From: Rhodospirillaceae bacterium
Lineage (GTDB): Bacteria; Pseudomonadota; Alphaproteobacteria; Rhodospirillales; Rhodospirillaceae
Reading direction: 5' to 3'
Assembly (NCBI GenBank): GCA_002737725.1
Contig: NSIP01000003.1
Span: forward strand, 84,501 to 148,500
DNA length: 64,000 nt
Shown: piece after piece, positions 25,861 to 34,070 of the stretch
How the letters are laid out: the number at the start of each line of letters is the position of its first letter
How positions within the stretch are numbered: the first letter of the stretch is position 1
The notes under the pieces: model-generated
What the model saw: only the letters and a program-made list of their open reading frames with translations
What the model was told of the DNA's origin: nothing
The model's database searches: none
Translations under genes and position numbers: made by a program

Positions 25861-26690
25861 TGGAGCGATTTAAAGACAAGGTGGTGTGGATTACTGGGGC
25901 GTCGTCGGGAATCGGTGAGGGCTTAGCGTATGGCTTTGCGCGCGAGAGCGCGAGATTGGCGCTGTCTGCTCGTCGTGTGAGCGAGCTTGAACGCGTGAAA
26001 GCAGCGTGTGTTGGCTCGCCGAATATTTTGGTTGTAGCCTTTGATATGGTCGACGAGGTGGGGCGGGCGCGGGCCGTGGATACGGTTCTAGCGCATTTTG
26101 GCCACATCGACATCATGGTTCAAAATGCCGGCGTATCGCAACGCGCGCTCGCCAAAGACACCGCCTTGTCGGTGGATCGCAAGATTATGGAACTCGACTA
26201 TTTCTCGGTGATCGCGCTGACAAAACTGATTCTGCCCAGCATGATTGCACGCAAGTCGGGCCACTTTGTTGTGACCTCTAGTGTGGCTGGAAAATTCGGT
26301 GTGCCCATCCGCAGTGCGTATTGTGCGGCCAAGCACGCGCTGCATGGCTTTTTCGATACGCTGGCGATTGAGTGTTCACCCTACAAAATTTACACCTCTT
26401 TGCTGGTGATCGCCGGTGTTCAGACCGACGTGTCCAAGAATGCGCTGAAAGGTGATGGCACCGAATGGGGCAAGATGGACGATACCCAATCACGAGGGAT
26501 GGATGTTGCTGAATGCACGCAGATCATCCTGGATGGCGTAGCCAAGAAAAAGCGCGAGATCAATGTGCTGGTTCCACCCACGGGCATGTTCATCTGGCTC
26601 AAGCGTCTTCTGCCCAACGTGCTTCATAACATGATGGTTAAAAAGACCCTGGAGCGCCTCAAGCAAGGCCAGATGGGGATCGGCCGATAG
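25860..26690 (+). CDS. SDR family oxidoreductase (DHRS7-like)
   Basis: 276 residues from a GTG at 25860 that overlaps the MFS stop. This start yields MERFKDKVVWITGASSGIGEG, the expected beginning of a classical SDR; the frame is open to 25788 but that part lies inside the MFS gene. NAD(P)-binding TGASSGIG is at about 12-19, NAG at VQNAGVSQ, and the catalytic Ser-Tyr-Lys at TSSVAGKFG and SAYCAAKHAL. The C-terminal FIWLKRLLPNVLHNMMVKKTL is hydrophobic and may be membrane-associated, as in DHRS7-type enzymes. Substrate unknown. Confidence 0.88.
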   Translation: MERFKDKVVWITGASSGIGEGLAYGFARESARLALSARRVSELERVKAACVGSPNILVVAFDMVDEVGRARAVDTVLAHFGHIDIMVQNAGVSQRALAKDTALSVDRKIMELDYFSVIALTKLILPSMIARKSGHFVVTSSVAGKFGVPIRSAYCAAKHALHGFFDTLAIECSPYKIYTSLLVIAGVQTDVSKNALKGDGTEWGKMDDTQSRGMDVAECTQIILDGVAKKKREINVLVPPTGMFIWLKRLLPNVLHNMMVKKTLERLKQGQMGIGR

Positions 26691-26872
26691 ATGCCCATAG
26701 GCCGCTGCACCTTGGCCTCAACTGCCAGGTGATAAAAAGCGCGCAAAAAGGGTTGAAAACATGCGGCGCTTTAGCATCTCATGGCATACAATCAGCGCCA
26801 ATATGGAACATAACAGCGTGCCGCGCTCAGCGCGCCGCCATCGCCGTTAAGACGGGCGAAGAGGGGAATGTC

Positions 26873-27961
26873 GTGCGCGTCTTAAACGTGATGCTGAGCC
26901 TTGGATTGGGCGGCGTTCAAAAGGCTTACGCGGGATATACGAAACTTCTGTGTCACTTAGGGCACGAGGTGGTGTCGTGTGTCGCCCCCCGCTCGGCTGT
27001 CAGCATGTATCTGCCCGCCGACGCGAACCTTGTAACGCTGTCAAATTTTTTCGAACGCGACCCCGTCGCCATTATCCGCGCGGCATTTTTATTAAGATCG
27101 CAAAAGCCCGACCTGATTATGGTTCATGGCAAACGGGCGCTGATGTTGTTTTCGCGGGCACGGCATTTGTCAGGACTTCATATTCCGCTGGTCAATGTGT
27201 TGCACCGCCACCGCCTCAAACACATCGCGCGGTCAGACTTAAATATTTGTATTAGCGAACCCTTGCGCGATGAAGCCGCCGCCGCGGGCATTGATAAAGC
27301 CATGCTGGCGTATATTCCGAATTTTTTGACCGGTGAGCTAGATGCCTCTTCGCCCACACCTTGGAACGACCCTCCTGTGATTGGCTTTCTGGGCCGCATG
27401 GTGCCTGAAAAGGGGCTCGATCTTTTCATCGATGCCCTGGCGATTTTGAAAGAGTCTGGGGTTCATTTCGCGGCGCGGATTGGCGGCGACGGCCCCATGC
27501 GGCAAACCTGGAAAGCTTATGCGGCTGCGCGCGGGCTTGGGCACGATCTGCAATGGGTAGGTTGGGTGAACGCGGTGGGCGAGTTTCATAAATCCATCGA
27601 TGTGCTGTGCATCCCCTCGCGTTGGGAGTCGTTTGGTCTGGTGATTCTTGAGGCATATAAAGCTGGTAAGGTTGTCGTGGCGACGCGCACCACCGGCCCG
27701 GCCAGCATTATCAATGACAAGGTCAACGGGCTGATGTCCGACATCGACGCCAAAGACTTGGCGGCGAAATTGAAAGTCGTGATCGAAAACCCAGAGTTTG
27801 CCGAGCGCATGGCGACTCAGGCGGCCTATGATATTATGCAGTATGAGATCGACGCTGTAGCACCTGCGGTCGACACGCTGCTCAAAAATTTAGTCAAAAA
27901 TTTTCATCACGCTCCGGGGCTTGGCCTGTCATCCGCCGCCAGCGGCGTTGCAGATCGATAG
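26873..27961 (+). CDS. Glycosyltransferase family 4
   Basis: 362 residues from GTG 26873, preferred because GAGGGG lies upstream and the protein then begins with the Rossmann strand RVLNVMLSLGLGGVQKAYAGY; the open frame extends to 26729 without GT-like sequence. The C-terminal domain has GFLGRMVPEKGLDLFIDAL, ARIGGDGPMRQTW and the donor-binding E-x7-E in WESFGLVILEAYKAG. GT4 enzymes are retaining transferases for surface polysaccharides. Its last 68 bases overlap the end of the oppositely oriented gene at 27894. Together with the O-antigen ligase it marks a small surface-glycan locus. Confidence 0.9.
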   Translation: MRVLNVMLSLGLGGVQKAYAGYTKLLCHLGHEVVSCVAPRSAVSMYLPADANLVTLSNFFERDPVAIIRAAFLLRSQKPDLIMVHGKRALMLFSRARHLSGLHIPLVNVLHRHRLKHIARSDLNICISEPLRDEAAAAGIDKAMLAYIPNFLTGELDASSPTPWNDPPVIGFLGRMVPEKGLDLFIDALAILKESGVHFAARIGGDGPMRQTWKAYAAARGLGHDLQWVGWVNAVGEFHKSIDVLCIPSRWESFGLVILEAYKAGKVVVATRTTGPASIINDKVNGLMSDIDAKDLAAKLKVVIENPEFAERMATQAAYDIMQYEIDAVAPAVDTLLKNLVKNFHHAPGLGLSSAASGVADR

Positions 27962-28820
27962 CTAAGCGCCGTGGTGAACGTTCAATACGTTTCACGTCCA
28001 ATAAGGTCACCTCACCGCACGCCGACAACGTATGCACACCATCTGTGAAGGCTGTGCTGAATGCGGTGGGTGTGATTGTGCGCACAGCCGAGGCATTCCA
28101 TTGCGGCGTGAGGTCATCAACCCGCAGCAGTGTCACTGCTCCGCCGTAAGTCTGTGTACAGTCCTGCATGGGCAAGTACAGCTTGCCGTCTGTGAAAAAT
28201 GGCGCCCCACCCATCCGCGAAGACTCTAAGCTCGACCGAACAGGATTGAGCGCATGGGGCGTCCACGGACCTGTGAGGTGCGGGGCAGAAGCCACATGTA
28301 GTTCGCACATCGCTCGATCATCCGGGCCGGGCAGTCCATAGAACATCCACCACATCTCGCCGTGGCGGATCACGCTGGCGTCAATGGCGGGCAGGTCCAA
28401 AATATCGCACACGCGTTCCCATGCATTCGGAAATTCACGGGCGCGGTATAGCGTCAGTTTGCCCGAGCGATGCGCCTCGGGCAGCATAAAAACCTCGCCG
28501 CCGTCCTCGATGATAAACGGGTAAGACAGATGGTGCTTGGCCTCCAGCGCTGGGCTTTTCTCGCACAATGTGAGTTTGCGGTCATAGGTGTAACGCCGAA
28601 TGACGCCATGCTTGTCGCGGTAGTCGTAGGCTTCGACAAACACATGCAAATGCTCACCGCGCCAAACCCCGAAGGGGTCGGCTAAAAAGCAGAAATCGCG
28701 CTGAGTCGGCAACCACGTTATCGCAATTTCGCCGGGGGATACGGATTCCAACAGCCGCGCGATTGGCGCGTGCAGAATGCCAACTTGCCAAATGTCGGTG
28801 TGCGTGCGCCCCCAGCTCAT
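27894..28820 (-). CDS. GINT1-N-like / GH43-like beta-propeller protein
   Basis: 308 residues, no signal peptide. Blade-like repeats are WLPTQRDFCFLADPFGVWRG, LHVFVEAYDYRDKHGVI, LSYPFIIEDGGEVFMLPEAH, ASVIRHGEMWWMFYG and SRMGGAPFFTDGKLYLPMQDC. This pattern matches the N-terminal propeller of glucosamine-inositolphosphorylceramide transferase 1 and bacterial relatives, which resemble family 43 glycoside hydrolases and may be fused to formyltransferase domains. A formyltransferase remnant lies 20 kb away. A role in surface-glycan modification is inferred from context. It overlaps the GT4 gene tail-to-tail and is divergent from the O-antigen ligase. Confidence 0.65.
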   Translation of the reverse strand: MSWGRTHTDIWQVGILHAPIARLLESVSPGEIAITWLPTQRDFCFLADPFGVWRGEHLHVFVEAYDYRDKHGVIRRYTYDRKLTLCEKSPALEAKHHLSYPFIIEDGGEVFMLPEAHRSGKLTLYRAREFPNAWERVCDILDLPAIDASVIRHGEMWWMFYGLPGPDDRAMCELHVASAPHLTGPWTPHALNPVRSSLESSRMGGAPFFTDGKLYLPMQDCTQTYGGAVTLLRVDDLTPQWNASAVRTITPTAFSTAFTDGVHTLSACGEVTLLDVKRIERSPRRLAIDLQRRWRRMTGQAPERDENF

Positions 28821-28954
28821 GGCTGCTACATTTCCCCCAACGGCGTCATTTTACGTGGCCCCAAACCATATCTGCACGATATGATGGAACGTCACTCGTT
28901 TCGTATGCGGGTGCAAGCCGTAACGCGCATTTTTATCTCTGTTGGACCTTCATC

Positions 28955-30181
28955 GTGACAGCCTCCGCACCAACGCCACCTCAGCCTGCTGTTGCCGCGA
29001 TCATGCTGGGCGTGGTGGCGCTGCTGCCGTTGCTGGCCTTGCTCAGCGCCATGGCCATGACGCCCGCCGTGCTCATCTTGGCGCTCCTGTTCGGTCTTGC
29101 CGTTGGTCCGTGCTCCGTTTTTCCGCTGGTGGCTGCCGAGGGGCGCGTGTTCTGGCTGGCGGTGTTGGGCGTATGTGCGTGGGCCATGCTCAGCGTGGCG
29201 TGGTCCATCGCGCCCGCGTTTTCGGCGGTTGAGGGTTTGCGCTTTGGCGCGTTGATGCTGATTGCGGCGGCAGCATTCGTGTTAAGCCCGCGTGTTGCAC
29301 TTCCCCCACGGACTATAGGCTGGCTGGTTGTTAGCTTTGTAGTTTGCATCGTAGCGCTAATGATCGAGCTTGTTCCCGGTGGCGGGATCATCCGCTGGGC
29401 TCATGGGATGCTAGGCCTCGACTACGCCCGCTTTATTGATAAGAACATCAATCGCGGCCTCTGCGCGCTGGTGGTGTTGTCGTGGCCTGCGGCGATGGCG
29501 TTTCACGCGGCGGGATATGCGCGTGCCGCATATGCCCTGCCGCTGTTCTTGGCCGTGCCGGTGTTTGGCTTCGACAGCCTCTCGGCACAACTGGCCCTCG
29601 CCCTGGGGCTGATCGCCTTTTATGCCGTGCTGCTGTCGCCGAAGGCGGTGCCGCGTGTGCTGGCGGTGCTGATTCCCGCAGGCTTGCTGGCCTGGCCGCT
29701 ATTGTTTCTGGTTCTCGACCGCGTGCTGTTTTCCGACCCCACGATTTACGCAGCCCTGCCTAATACCGCCCAGCATCGTGTCGAGATTTGGCGCTTTGTG
29801 ACCGAACGCATCGCAGATCGCCCATGGCTGGGGTGGGGCATGGAAACCGCGCGCCATATTCCCGGTGGCGATGTGGTGTATTTTGGCGAGCGAAAATATA
29901 TGCCGCTGCACCCCCACAACAGCGCGCTGCAAGTTTTTCTGGAACTGGGCGTGGTGGGTTTCGCGCTGGCCGTCACGGCACTGACTTTGAGTTTGCGGCG
30001 CTGGTCGCGGCTTCAGGGCGTGCCCGCTCCCACCCAAGCCGCCGCAGTGGCAATGATCGTGGCTTATCTCAGCATCGGCTTCACGGCTTTTGGGGTGTGG
30101 CAATCCTGGTGGATCGCGGTGGGCTGGATTGGGGCCGTGCTGTGGCGGATGCATATTCGCCCAGTCACGGTCAGTGGATAG
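28955..30181 (+). CDS. O-antigen ligase / Wzy_C family membrane protein
   Basis: 408 residues from GTG 28955, after which the protein goes straight into hydrophobic helices; the frame is open to 28763, but that extension overlaps the divergent gene and looks non-coding. About 10-12 transmembrane segments are visible. The large periplasmic loop has ERIADRPWLGWGMETARHIPG and the Wzy_C motif HPHNSALQVFLELGVVGF, with the catalytic His region of ligases and polymerases. It ligates or polymerises surface oligosaccharides at the outer face of the inner membrane. Ligase and polymerase cannot be separated by sequence alone. Confidence 0.85.
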   Translation: MTASAPTPPQPAVAAIMLGVVALLPLLALLSAMAMTPAVLILALLFGLAVGPCSVFPLVAAEGRVFWLAVLGVCAWAMLSVAWSIAPAFSAVEGLRFGALMLIAAAAFVLSPRVALPPRTIGWLVVSFVVCIVALMIELVPGGGIIRWAHGMLGLDYARFIDKNINRGLCALVVLSWPAAMAFHAAGYARAAYALPLFLAVPVFGFDSLSAQLALALGLIAFYAVLLSPKAVPRVLAVLIPAGLLAWPLLFLVLDRVLFSDPTIYAALPNTAQHRVEIWRFVTERIADRPWLGWGMETARHIPGGDVVYFGERKYMPLHPHNSALQVFLELGVVGFALAVTALTLSLRRWSRLQGVPAPTQAAAVAMIVAYLSIGFTAFGVWQSWWIAVGWIGAVLWRMHIRPVTVSG

Positions 30182-30818
30182 TTGTGCTCCGAGGGCCCGT
30201 TAGCAGAGCCGGACGTTCCATTTTCCGGCCTTGGTTGAGAATTCTCTCACTCACCTCTTGCCCTTCGCCTAAGCCAGGATCAGACTTTTCTCATCCAGTT
30301 TTGTGAGAGGGCCATGCCATGTTCCCACGCCACATCAAGCTCCCACGCCACACATTGATCCGCGCTGCATTGGGTCGCGTAGCATCGCCCAGCTCTTCGG
30401 CGGCAGCCACGCGCAGCGCGACATTCTTTCGCTCACTGCGCTGCACGCAGCGTTCAGAGGCGGTATAAGCGAAGCCGCGCAAGCGACGGCGTTCGAACGC
30501 ACCCAACATAAGCCGACAAGCCCATGGGCCAGGCGGCTCTCACGCCATGCCGCTCAGCTTTCCGCACATCAACGCGAGGCGTAGAGGAGGATTCGCGTTT
30601 CAAGGTGTATTTGTGGTTAAAGTAAAAACCCATGGCCTTGAGCCCTTGGTCAAGTCGCGCGGCTGATCGCCTTCGGACTGCGCACAGTTTGTAGCCCGCC
30701 CCTCCGGGGGATGTCGTGAACTCGCCAATACGGCTCATGACCTTCAGCCCTGAAGCGTTTGCTCGTATCACTCCATTGTTTCACGTGAGACATTTTTTGC
30801 GCGACAATGAGCATCTAG
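30182..30818. other. Region without a confident gene
   Basis: About 640 bases. Two overlapping minus-strand ORFs (30771-30454 and 30509-30291) sit downstream of a good promoter/operator and could be one gene with a frame change near 30500, but neither translation resembles a family I recognise and both are arginine-rich. TGTGGCGTGGGA occurs twice on the minus strand near 30320-30355. I looked for tmRNA, RNase P RNA and SRP RNA signatures and found none. Confidence 0.35.
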
Positions 30819-30852
30819 ATTATACCGCTACGGTATATACCGCTCAGGTATG
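30819..30852 (-). promoter_or_regulatory. TetR-type double operator over a TATAAT promoter
   Basis: TATACCG (30821-30827) is perfectly inverted as CGGTATA (30831-30837). A second, overlapping dyad follows: TATACCG (30836) with GGTATG (30847). On the minus strand a perfect TATAAT -10 element (30824-30819) lies under the first dyad, so a bound repressor would block leftward transcription toward 30771. No TetR-family regulator gene is nearby. Confidence 0.5.
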
Positions 30853-30883
30853 CCTGTTAATTTTGAATTATTAGTCCTGTTGA

Positions 30884-31456
30884 CTATACCGCGGCCTTCG
30901 GGATGAACGGGCAGGTGTCTTCTTTTTCCACCAGGTCGTAGGCGAAGATCATCTTTGCCATGCCGCACAGCACCGCCATGATGACGCCAAGTTCCACTAA
31001 CTCGCCATCGCTGAAGTGCTGCTTCGCCCGCGCATACACTGTGGGCGTGATGTGCCCCTTCGGGTTGGTCAGCACCATGACGTCGGCTAATTCCAGCGCG
31101 GCCTTCTCTTGCGCGCTGAAGGGGCCGTAGGCGTAGTTGGGCAGGGCGTCGATCTGCGCTTTGGTAATGCCCGCCTTTAGGGCCGCAACCGTGTCGGAGC
31201 GATTACAAAAAGCGCAGCCATGAATGTTGGCCAGCCGCAGCCGCACCAGCTCGACGACTTTAATGGGGATGCGCCCGCCGTAGAACACCTTTTTATAGAA
31301 GTCGTTGAGATACCAGTCGTAAATGTGGGGCGCGTTGCCGAACACTTCGGTGAAGGTGGTGTCACCATGCATCTTCAGCGCACCGTCCCAGGCGGGCTGC
31401 ATGTGGGCGGGCAATTGGTCGCGCGGCACACGGGCCAAAGGGGTGTCAGGTTTCAT
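30884..31456 (-). CDS. Carboxymuconolactone decarboxylase-family (AhpD-like) protein
   Basis: 190 residues from the ATG at 31456, which has AAAGGAG seven bases upstream; an ATG at 31477 lacks this. The CMD core carries VVELVRLRLANIHGCAFCNRSDTV, with the redox-type CxxC (Cys-Ala-Phe-Cys) found in AhpD-like alkylhydroperoxidases, and ELVELGVIMAVLCGMAKM. Such proteins act in peroxide reduction or as small decarboxylases; with CxxC, a redox role is likelier. Divergent from the DUF1838 gene (70 bases between starts), so a shared control region is possible. Confidence 0.82.
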   Translation of the reverse strand: MKPDTPLARVPRDQLPAHMQPAWDGALKMHGDTTFTEVFGNAPHIYDWYLNDFYKKVFYGGRIPIKVVELVRLRLANIHGCAFCNRSDTVAALKAGITKAQIDALPNYAYGPFSAQEKAALELADVMVLTNPKGHITPTVYARAKQHFSDGELVELGVIMAVLCGMAKMIFAYDLVEKEDTCPFIPKAAV

Positions 31457-31526
31457 GCGCGGGCTCCTTTTCATCATCCTATTCTAGCCCCATACTACAG
31501 ACTTCATAGGTCTGGGAGGATGAATC

Positions 31527-32369
31527 ATGAAACGTAGAATGGCACTGGGACTGTTGGGCGCAAGCGCAGTCGCACCGGCGATTATCGGCAAGGCAGCCCA
31601 AGCCGCGCCGCTGAATTTGGACCCCGCCAACCCTGACCATGTGAAGCTGATTCATCGCAAACTCTGCTTCAGCATGGATACTACGCCCACCTTCATGTGG
31701 CTCCGCGCCACACGTTTTGGCCTGGTCGACAGCCGCTTTATCCCCTTCTGGGAGATGCATGTGGGCCAAGCGTTTAGCACCAAAGATATGCCCAACGGCG
31801 ACTACGAAGTCACCTCGTGGAGCGCGATTTTTTATACAGATATTGCCTCCAGCAAGTACATCGAGACGTTCAAGAACCCGCTCACGGGCAACACGGTGGC
31901 GATTCGTTACGGTGCGCCACGGGTGAGTAAGCGACTGCACACTAAATCCGGCGAGGCGCGCGAGCCCATGAACCGGCCCGAGATGAACATCGACGCCAAC
32001 ACCGATATCGGCCCGGCCTGGATCGAGGGGGGTGCGGTGTGGGTGCGCGGCGACACACGTATTCGTCTCGAGCCGAAGGAAGCCACCAAAGGCCGCATGA
32101 GCCAGGTTAATGATTGGAGCACCTTTTATGGCGTAACCAAGGATGTGGCCGACCCCGACAATAAAAACCCGGCCTCGACCTGGATCTTTAATGACATTAA
32201 TACCTGGGCGGCATGGTTAGAAATGGGCGATCAACCGGGCAATTATGTGTCGCGCGGATTGGGCCAAAAAGAGTTCAAATACGACAGCCTACCCAGTGTT
32301 TGGCGCAAGCTGATGACCGAGCGGTTTCCAGACTTCGCCAAGGACCCCATCGGGGCTTTGAAGGGATAG
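31527..32369 (+). CDS. DUF1838 family exported protein
   Basis: 280 residues with GGAGG just upstream. The N-terminus KRRMALGLLGASAVAPAIIG is a twin-arginine-like export signal, cleaved around QAAP. The mature part has conserved aromatic segments of DUF1838: ATRFGLVDSRFIPFWEMHVGQ, YEVTSWSAIFYTD, RYGAPRVSKRLHTK, WIEGGAVWVRGD and STWIFNDINTWAAWLEMG. The function of the family is not known. It starts a run of three closely spaced plus-strand genes (4 and 5 bases apart) with the PCuAC-like protein and the methyltransferase. Confidence 0.8.
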   Translation: MKRRMALGLLGASAVAPAIIGKAAQAAPLNLDPANPDHVKLIHRKLCFSMDTTPTFMWLRATRFGLVDSRFIPFWEMHVGQAFSTKDMPNGDYEVTSWSAIFYTDIASSKYIETFKNPLTGNTVAIRYGAPRVSKRLHTKSGEAREPMNRPEMNIDANTDIGPAWIEGGAVWVRGDTRIRLEPKEATKGRMSQVNDWSTFYGVTKDVADPDNKNPASTWIFNDINTWAAWLEMGDQPGNYVSRGLGQKEFKYDSLPSVWRKLMTERFPDFAKDPIGALKG

Positions 32370-32373
32370 TTGA

Positions 32374-32832
32374 ATGCGCGCTTTTTTGATGTTGGTTGCG
32401 ATGGTGTGTGCGCTGCCGTTTGTGGCACACGCGCAGTCCTCGAAGCCCAAGATCGAAATTCGCGATGCCTGGGCGCGGCTTCCCGCAGACGGCGGCAAAA
32501 GCACCACTGTCTATGCTGATATCGTCAACCTAACCAGTGAGACAGATCGCTTGCTGGGCGCAAGTTCCCCATGGGCTGATCGCATTGTGTTCCAGCACAA
32601 TAAGATGAAAGGCTACGACATGATCGCCAAAGTCGTGCCGTCTATCAAGATTGGCGCACGTCAACTCGTCAAGCTTGATCCCGGTGAGTACTATTTGAGG
32701 CTTGAGGGCTTGACTCAGCAACTTGTGCCGGATCAGAAGATTCCAGTCACCTTGCGGTTCCAGAACGTTGGCCGGGTTGAGATGGAAGCCTCGATCTCAA
32801 ATCAGAAGCTCGGCAATATGGACATCAGGTAA
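32374..32832 (+). CDS. PCuAC-like copper chaperone homologue with altered ligands
   Basis: 152 residues with a clear signal peptide (FLMLVAMVCALPFVAHAQ). The fold signature is present: IEIRDAWARLP, YADIVNLTSETDRLLGASSPWAD, VPSIKIGARQLVKLDPGEYYLRLEGL and KIPVTLRFQNVG. True PCuAC proteins bind copper with two His/Met pairs. Here a first pair may remain (FQHNKM), but the second motif, normally HxM in the GGYHLML position, reads YYLRL, so one His and one Met are missing. Copper binding may be lost or altered. It starts four bases after the DUF1838 stop, in the same operon. Confidence 0.75.
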   Translation: MRAFLMLVAMVCALPFVAHAQSSKPKIEIRDAWARLPADGGKSTTVYADIVNLTSETDRLLGASSPWADRIVFQHNKMKGYDMIAKVVPSIKIGARQLVKLDPGEYYLRLEGLTQQLVPDQKIPVTLRFQNVGRVEMEASISNQKLGNMDIR

Positions 32833-32837
32833 GCACC

Positions 32838-34061
32838 ATGTCACTGCCCACCCCGTTACCACCGACCTTCGATAAAGCGCAGTTGCATGGCGTGCTGCCA
32901 TCGGTGGATCACGACGAAGCGGCGCGGATGAACTTTACCGCTAGCATTTCGGCGTTCGTCAATTCTCAACTCTCACCCGGCGTGAAGCTGGCTTACGACA
33001 AGCACGTCAAATCTGCCTCACCACCGCTGCAATCGGCCACTGATATTCGTGATGCGATGTTGACGCACCCATTTTATCAAACTTGGGCGGCATTGCGCCG
33101 GAATAACCAAGAGGTCGCCAAACAGATCGCGCTGGAGATCGTGGCGCGGCGCATGGATGACATCAACGCGCGCACGGCGGACCTGAATGCGGGCAAGAAC
33201 ACGCTGGCGCTTGATCCTTCGGTCGTTCCACCAGCGTATCTGACTCAGGTCGAAAACCACTGCGCGCCGGGCGGCTATTTTGCTACCTACGGCGAAGATG
33301 ATGTGACGGTGGCAGCCGCCTACGAAGTGGGTCTGTGGCCAGTGGGCATGGGCTCATTGGGGCCAGCGGCCGAGGGCGGTGGACGGGCGGCGGTGAAATG
33401 GGTGCGCGAGCGCTTTCCCCATCTCAAACCTAAACGCATTCTCGATTTGGGTGCGGGCTGCGGCTCGAACACGCTGCCCTTAGCCGAAGGTTTCCCCGAG
33501 GCCGAGGTGGTGGCGATGGATGCGTCAGCTCCGCTGATGAGGTACGGGCATGCTCGCGCTCAGGCGATGAATTATGGCAGCGTGCGCTTTGTGCAGGCCA
33601 CGATTGAATCGCTCGATCCCACCGTTCATGGCACGTTTGATTGGGTTCACACCACGATGGTGTGGCACGAAACCTCAGCCGAAGCTTTGCGCGAGGGCTT
33701 GAGGCGCATTCATGCTATTTTGACACCTGGTGGCGTCACCACGCATTTCGAGCAGCCCAACTTCACGCCGGAGACAAAACTGTTTGATCAATTTCTGCGC
33801 GACTGGGACGCCTGGTACAACAACGAGCCGTTCTGGACCAAACTGCATCGCATGGACATGACCGAGGAGTTGGTGGCGGCTGGATTCGCGCGCGATCAGG
33901 TCGTCGATGGCAGTGCTCCGCCGCTGATTCCGCCCGGCAGCTATCCGGCGTGGTCAGGCCTGACCAGTCGTCACGCGCATGAAACCACCACCGTCACAAA
34001 AGCCGCTGGGCCAGGTAGTTACAATGGCAGGGGCTGGTACGTATTTGGCGCGACCAAGTAG
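32838..34061 (+). CDS. Class I SAM-dependent methyltransferase
   Basis: 407 residues. An N-terminal helical domain of about 190 residues precedes the Rossmann fold. Motif I is RILDLGAGCGSNTLPLAEGFP, with the acidic ribose-binding residue in VVAMDASAPLM, then TFDWVHTTMVWHET and a C-terminal STRAND-type LTPGGVTTHFEQPNF. The substrate is not evident; the extra N-terminal domain suggests a specialised small-molecule or quinone-like acceptor, which is speculation. Third gene of the DUF1838-PCuAC-methyltransferase run (5-base spacing). Convergent with the autotransporter gene, only nine bases apart. Confidence 0.85.
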   Translation: MSLPTPLPPTFDKAQLHGVLPSVDHDEAARMNFTASISAFVNSQLSPGVKLAYDKHVKSASPPLQSATDIRDAMLTHPFYQTWAALRRNNQEVAKQIALEIVARRMDDINARTADLNAGKNTLALDPSVVPPAYLTQVENHCAPGGYFATYGEDDVTVAAAYEVGLWPVGMGSLGPAAEGGGRAAVKWVRERFPHLKPKRILDLGAGCGSNTLPLAEGFPEAEVVAMDASAPLMRYGHARAQAMNYGSVRFVQATIESLDPTVHGTFDWVHTTMVWHETSAEALREGLRRIHAILTPGGVTTHFEQPNFTPETKLFDQFLRDWDAWYNNEPFWTKLHRMDMTEELVAAGFARDQVVDGSAPPLIPPGSYPAWSGLTSRHAHETTTVTKAAGPGSYNGRGWYVFGATK

Positions 34062-34070
34062 TGCGTGAGG

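Noticed and set aside
28763-28954. N-terminal extension of the O-antigen ligase
   Set aside because: It overlaps the divergent gene, is Cys/Arg-rich and unlike any signal or helix; GTG 28955 leads directly into the membrane domain.
30182-30818. tmRNA, RNase P or SRP RNA in the gene-poor gap
   Set aside because: No tag-coding sequence, no conserved RNase P core and no SRP loop motif were found on either strand.
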